A stretch of DNA of 64,000 nucleotides from Streptomyces sp. 35G-GA-8. Lineage in GTDB: Bacteria > Actinomycetota > Actinomycetes > Streptomycetales > Streptomycetaceae. Position 1 is the stretch's first letter. Each line of letters starts with the position of its first letter. The stretch is from assembly GCF_023534745.1 (NCBI RefSeq), contig NZ_JAMHJQ010000016.1, forward strand, positions 1 to 64,000, written 5' to 3'. The translations under genes and the position numbers were made by a program. The notes under the pieces are model-generated. The model was not told where the DNA came from and did not search any database. It saw only the letters and a list, made by a program, of their open reading frames with translations. Shown one piece after another: positions 62,750 through 64,000 of this stretch.

Positions 62750-63451
62750 ATGGAGCGACGTACGTTCTTGCGCGCTTCGGCTCTGTCCGTCGGCGCGGCA
62801 GCCGGTGTCGGGGCCGTGGGCGACGGCGCGTTGGCGGTATCGGCGGCGAATCCACTGCGGGTGCAGGTGCTGATGTTCGACGGCGTGGAGGAACAGGACT
62901 TCATCGCCCCGGTGGAGGTGCTCGGGCTCGCGGGGCGGATGAGCGGCGGCGCATTGACGACGACAATGGTGACGCCCGGGGGGCCTTCCACGATCACCTG
63001 CACCTACCGCACGAAGGTCGAGGTGGACAAGGGCTGGTCGCCGCAGGAGGCGGACGTGCTCGTGGTGCCGGGCGGCGGGTACACGGCCAAGGACGGACCG
63101 GGTGTGAACAGGCTTATCGCGGACCGGGGATTCCTGCACCGACTGGCCGCCTCCGAGGCGCTGCCCGTGGGAATCTGCACCGGCGTCATGGTGCTGTCGG
63201 CCGCCGGGCTGACCAAGGGGCGCAACGCCACCACCCACGCGGGGGCGAAGGCGGATCTGGCCGCCCAGGGTGCGACGGTGATCAACGGGCGCGTGGTCGA
63301 CGACGGCGACCTCGTCACCGGCGGCGGCATCACCTCCGGGCTGGACGTCGCGCTGTGGCTGGTGGAGCGGTTCGTGGGCGCGGAACTCGCCCAGCGGGTC
63401 GAGACGGTGCTGGAGTACGAGCGACGCGGCACGGTGTGGCGGCGGGCCTGA
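62750..63451 (+). CDS. Tat-exported DJ-1/PfpI-family protein
   Basis: A 233-residue protein. ATG 62750 has GGGAGG seven bases upstream, which places the twin-arginine motif ERRTFLRAS at residues 2-10, followed by a hydrophobic segment and an AVSAA cleavage area: a Tat signal. The DJ-1/PfpI domain (about 35-230) has VLMFDGVEEQDFIAPVEVL, VLVVPGGGYTAKDG and the conserved Cys in GICTGVMVL, then HAGAKADLAAQGA. It resembles AraC-linked or isonitrile-hydratase-like DJ-1 proteins without the DNA-binding part. The folded protein would be exported; substrate unknown. Confidence 0.88.
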   Translation: MERRTFLRASALSVGAAAGVGAVGDGALAVSAANPLRVQVLMFDGVEEQDFIAPVEVLGLAGRMSGGALTTTMVTPGGPSTITCTYRTKVEVDKGWSPQEADVLVVPGGGYTAKDGPGVNRLIADRGFLHRLAASEALPVGICTGVMVLSAAGLTKGRNATTHAGAKADLAAQGATVINGRVVDDGDLVTGGGITSGLDVALWLVERFVGAELAQRVETVLEYERRGTVWRRA

Positions 63452-63475
63452 GCCGTGAGACGCCGACGGGCTCGA

Positions 63476-64000
63476 TCAACTGCCGGGGCGCACCACGGTC
63501 GCCACCGCTCTGACGCTGTCACTGTGACGGAAGTGGAGGACGAACGGGACGGCGTCCCCTTCGTTCAGGCGAGTCCCTTCGTCGAGTGTGACCATCACGT
63601 CCAGGTCGTACGGCGACATGGTCAGGGCCGCCCCGGCGGGCACCGTGGCCGACTCCGCCATCCCCATGGAGTCGGCCCCTCCTCCGTTGCTCTGGTGCCG
63701 GCTCAGCATGGCTTTCGAAATGGCGGGCGACGTCACGGATATGAGCTCGTCGTCCGCGCCGCCCTTGTTGGTCACCGTGAAGAACGCGGCGGTCTCCGTG
63801 TTGTCGCTGTACGGAAGGAAGACGTGCGGGTCGGTGACCTCAAGGGCGGGCGGCCTGCCCGCCTGCCCCGCCGCGACCCACTGAGTCAGACCTGCCAGCG
63901 CGAGCACGCAGGCCGTCCAGGGGATGAGCGCGGCGTAGAAACCGTCGCGCAGACGCTCGCGCGTGATGTGCCATCCCGTCGAGATCTCGTGCGAGGGCCG
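63476..64000 (-). CDS. PCuAC-type copper chaperone, 5' end cut off
   Basis: 175 codons are visible before the right edge, and the frame is still open there, so the start is outside. The first part has a hydrophobic segment (GFYAALIPWTACVLALAGL) and the domain has DPHVFLPYSDNTETAAFFTVTNKG, MLSRHQSNGG, SMGMAE and VPAGAALTMSPYDLDVMVTL. This is the order of the periplasmic/extracellular copper chaperone PCu(A)C. The usual His of the late HxM pair is Asp here (LDVM), so copper binding may be altered. It lies next to the DJ-1/PfpI gene. Confidence 0.85.
   Translation of the reverse strand, partial: RPSHEISTGWHITRERLRDGFYAALIPWTACVLALAGLTQWVAAGQAGRPPALEVTDPHVFLPYSDNTETAAFFTVTNKGGADDELISVTSPAISKAMLSRHQSNGGGADSMGMAESATVPAGAALTMSPYDLDVMVTLDEGTRLNEGDAVPFVLHFRHSDSVRAVATVVRPGS

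Noticed and set aside
58502-64000. Second copy of the tRNA-Gly 3' end (attR)
   Set aside because: I looked for the CACCCGCTCCA end and the TTCGATTCTCGTC arm and found neither, so no right end is called.

Overview
The window is high-GC actinomycete DNA, almost certainly a Streptomyces chromosome. GC-rich third codon positions, GTG and TTG starts, ATGA-coupled operons, HAIR (HspR) operators, a ParB-type parS palindrome and families such as DUF397, DUF4232, DUF3151, DUF3152 and DUF2637 all point the same way. From memory, the order purA - kynurenine genes - fba - pyrE - spermidine synthase - clpB - hspR/dnaJ/grpE/dnaK - dcd resembles the Streptomyces chromosome core. The parS site fits a location within reach of oriC. 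No database search was possible.

Left part (1-10,100): the end of an NlpC/P60 cell-wall hydrolase; two DUF4232 lipoproteins flanking an XRE regulator plus DUF397 pair; a 1.7-kb non-coding block made of three roughly 530-bp repeats, the first two facing each other; a small conserved protein, purA, a diacylglycerol-kinase-like protein without its catalytic signature, and a membrane protein. Middle-left (10,083-32,500): a GbsR/MarR regulator divergent from an ABC exporter, an Uma2 nuclease-like protein, a DesK-type two-component system, an NmrA-type reductase, the genes for tryptophan to anthranilate (dioxygenase and kynureninase overlapping, a formamidase-like hydrolase behind a terminator), DUF3152/DUF3151 proteins, an MFS exporter, fba, parS, pyrE, aldose epimerase, an SRPBCC protein, a membrane spermidine synthase and an aminotransferase.

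Central part (32,600-50,700): the heat-shock regulon. clpB and dnaK-grpE-dnaJ-hspR both carry HAIR operators, so HspR, made from the last gene of the dnaK operon, should repress both. Between them lies a small unexplained locus. It has an exported peptide carrying six DIGW motifs, translationally coupled to a Rieske-like protein whose two cluster histidines appear to be arginines, and two related LuxR-type regulators beside it. This is my best candidate for something undescribed. Then come a sugar-transferase-like protein, a membrane Fe-S reductase, an FG-GAP lipoprotein, a Yip1-like membrane protein, a phosphoribosyltransferase and dcd.

Right part (50,904-64,000): a tRNA-Gly(CCC) gene serves as the apparent attachment site for a mobilizable element: integrase, excisionase, DUF3631 ATPase, DUF2637/SpdB-like membrane protein, MobC-like accessory and an HUH relaxase. 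I saw no FtsK-type transfer ATPase and no second att copy. Beyond it are a perfect 85-bp tandem duplication in front of a methyltransferase gene, an MFS transporter, a haem-type membrane protein, a Tat-exported DJ-1/PfpI protein and a copper-chaperone (PCuAC) gene cut by the window end.
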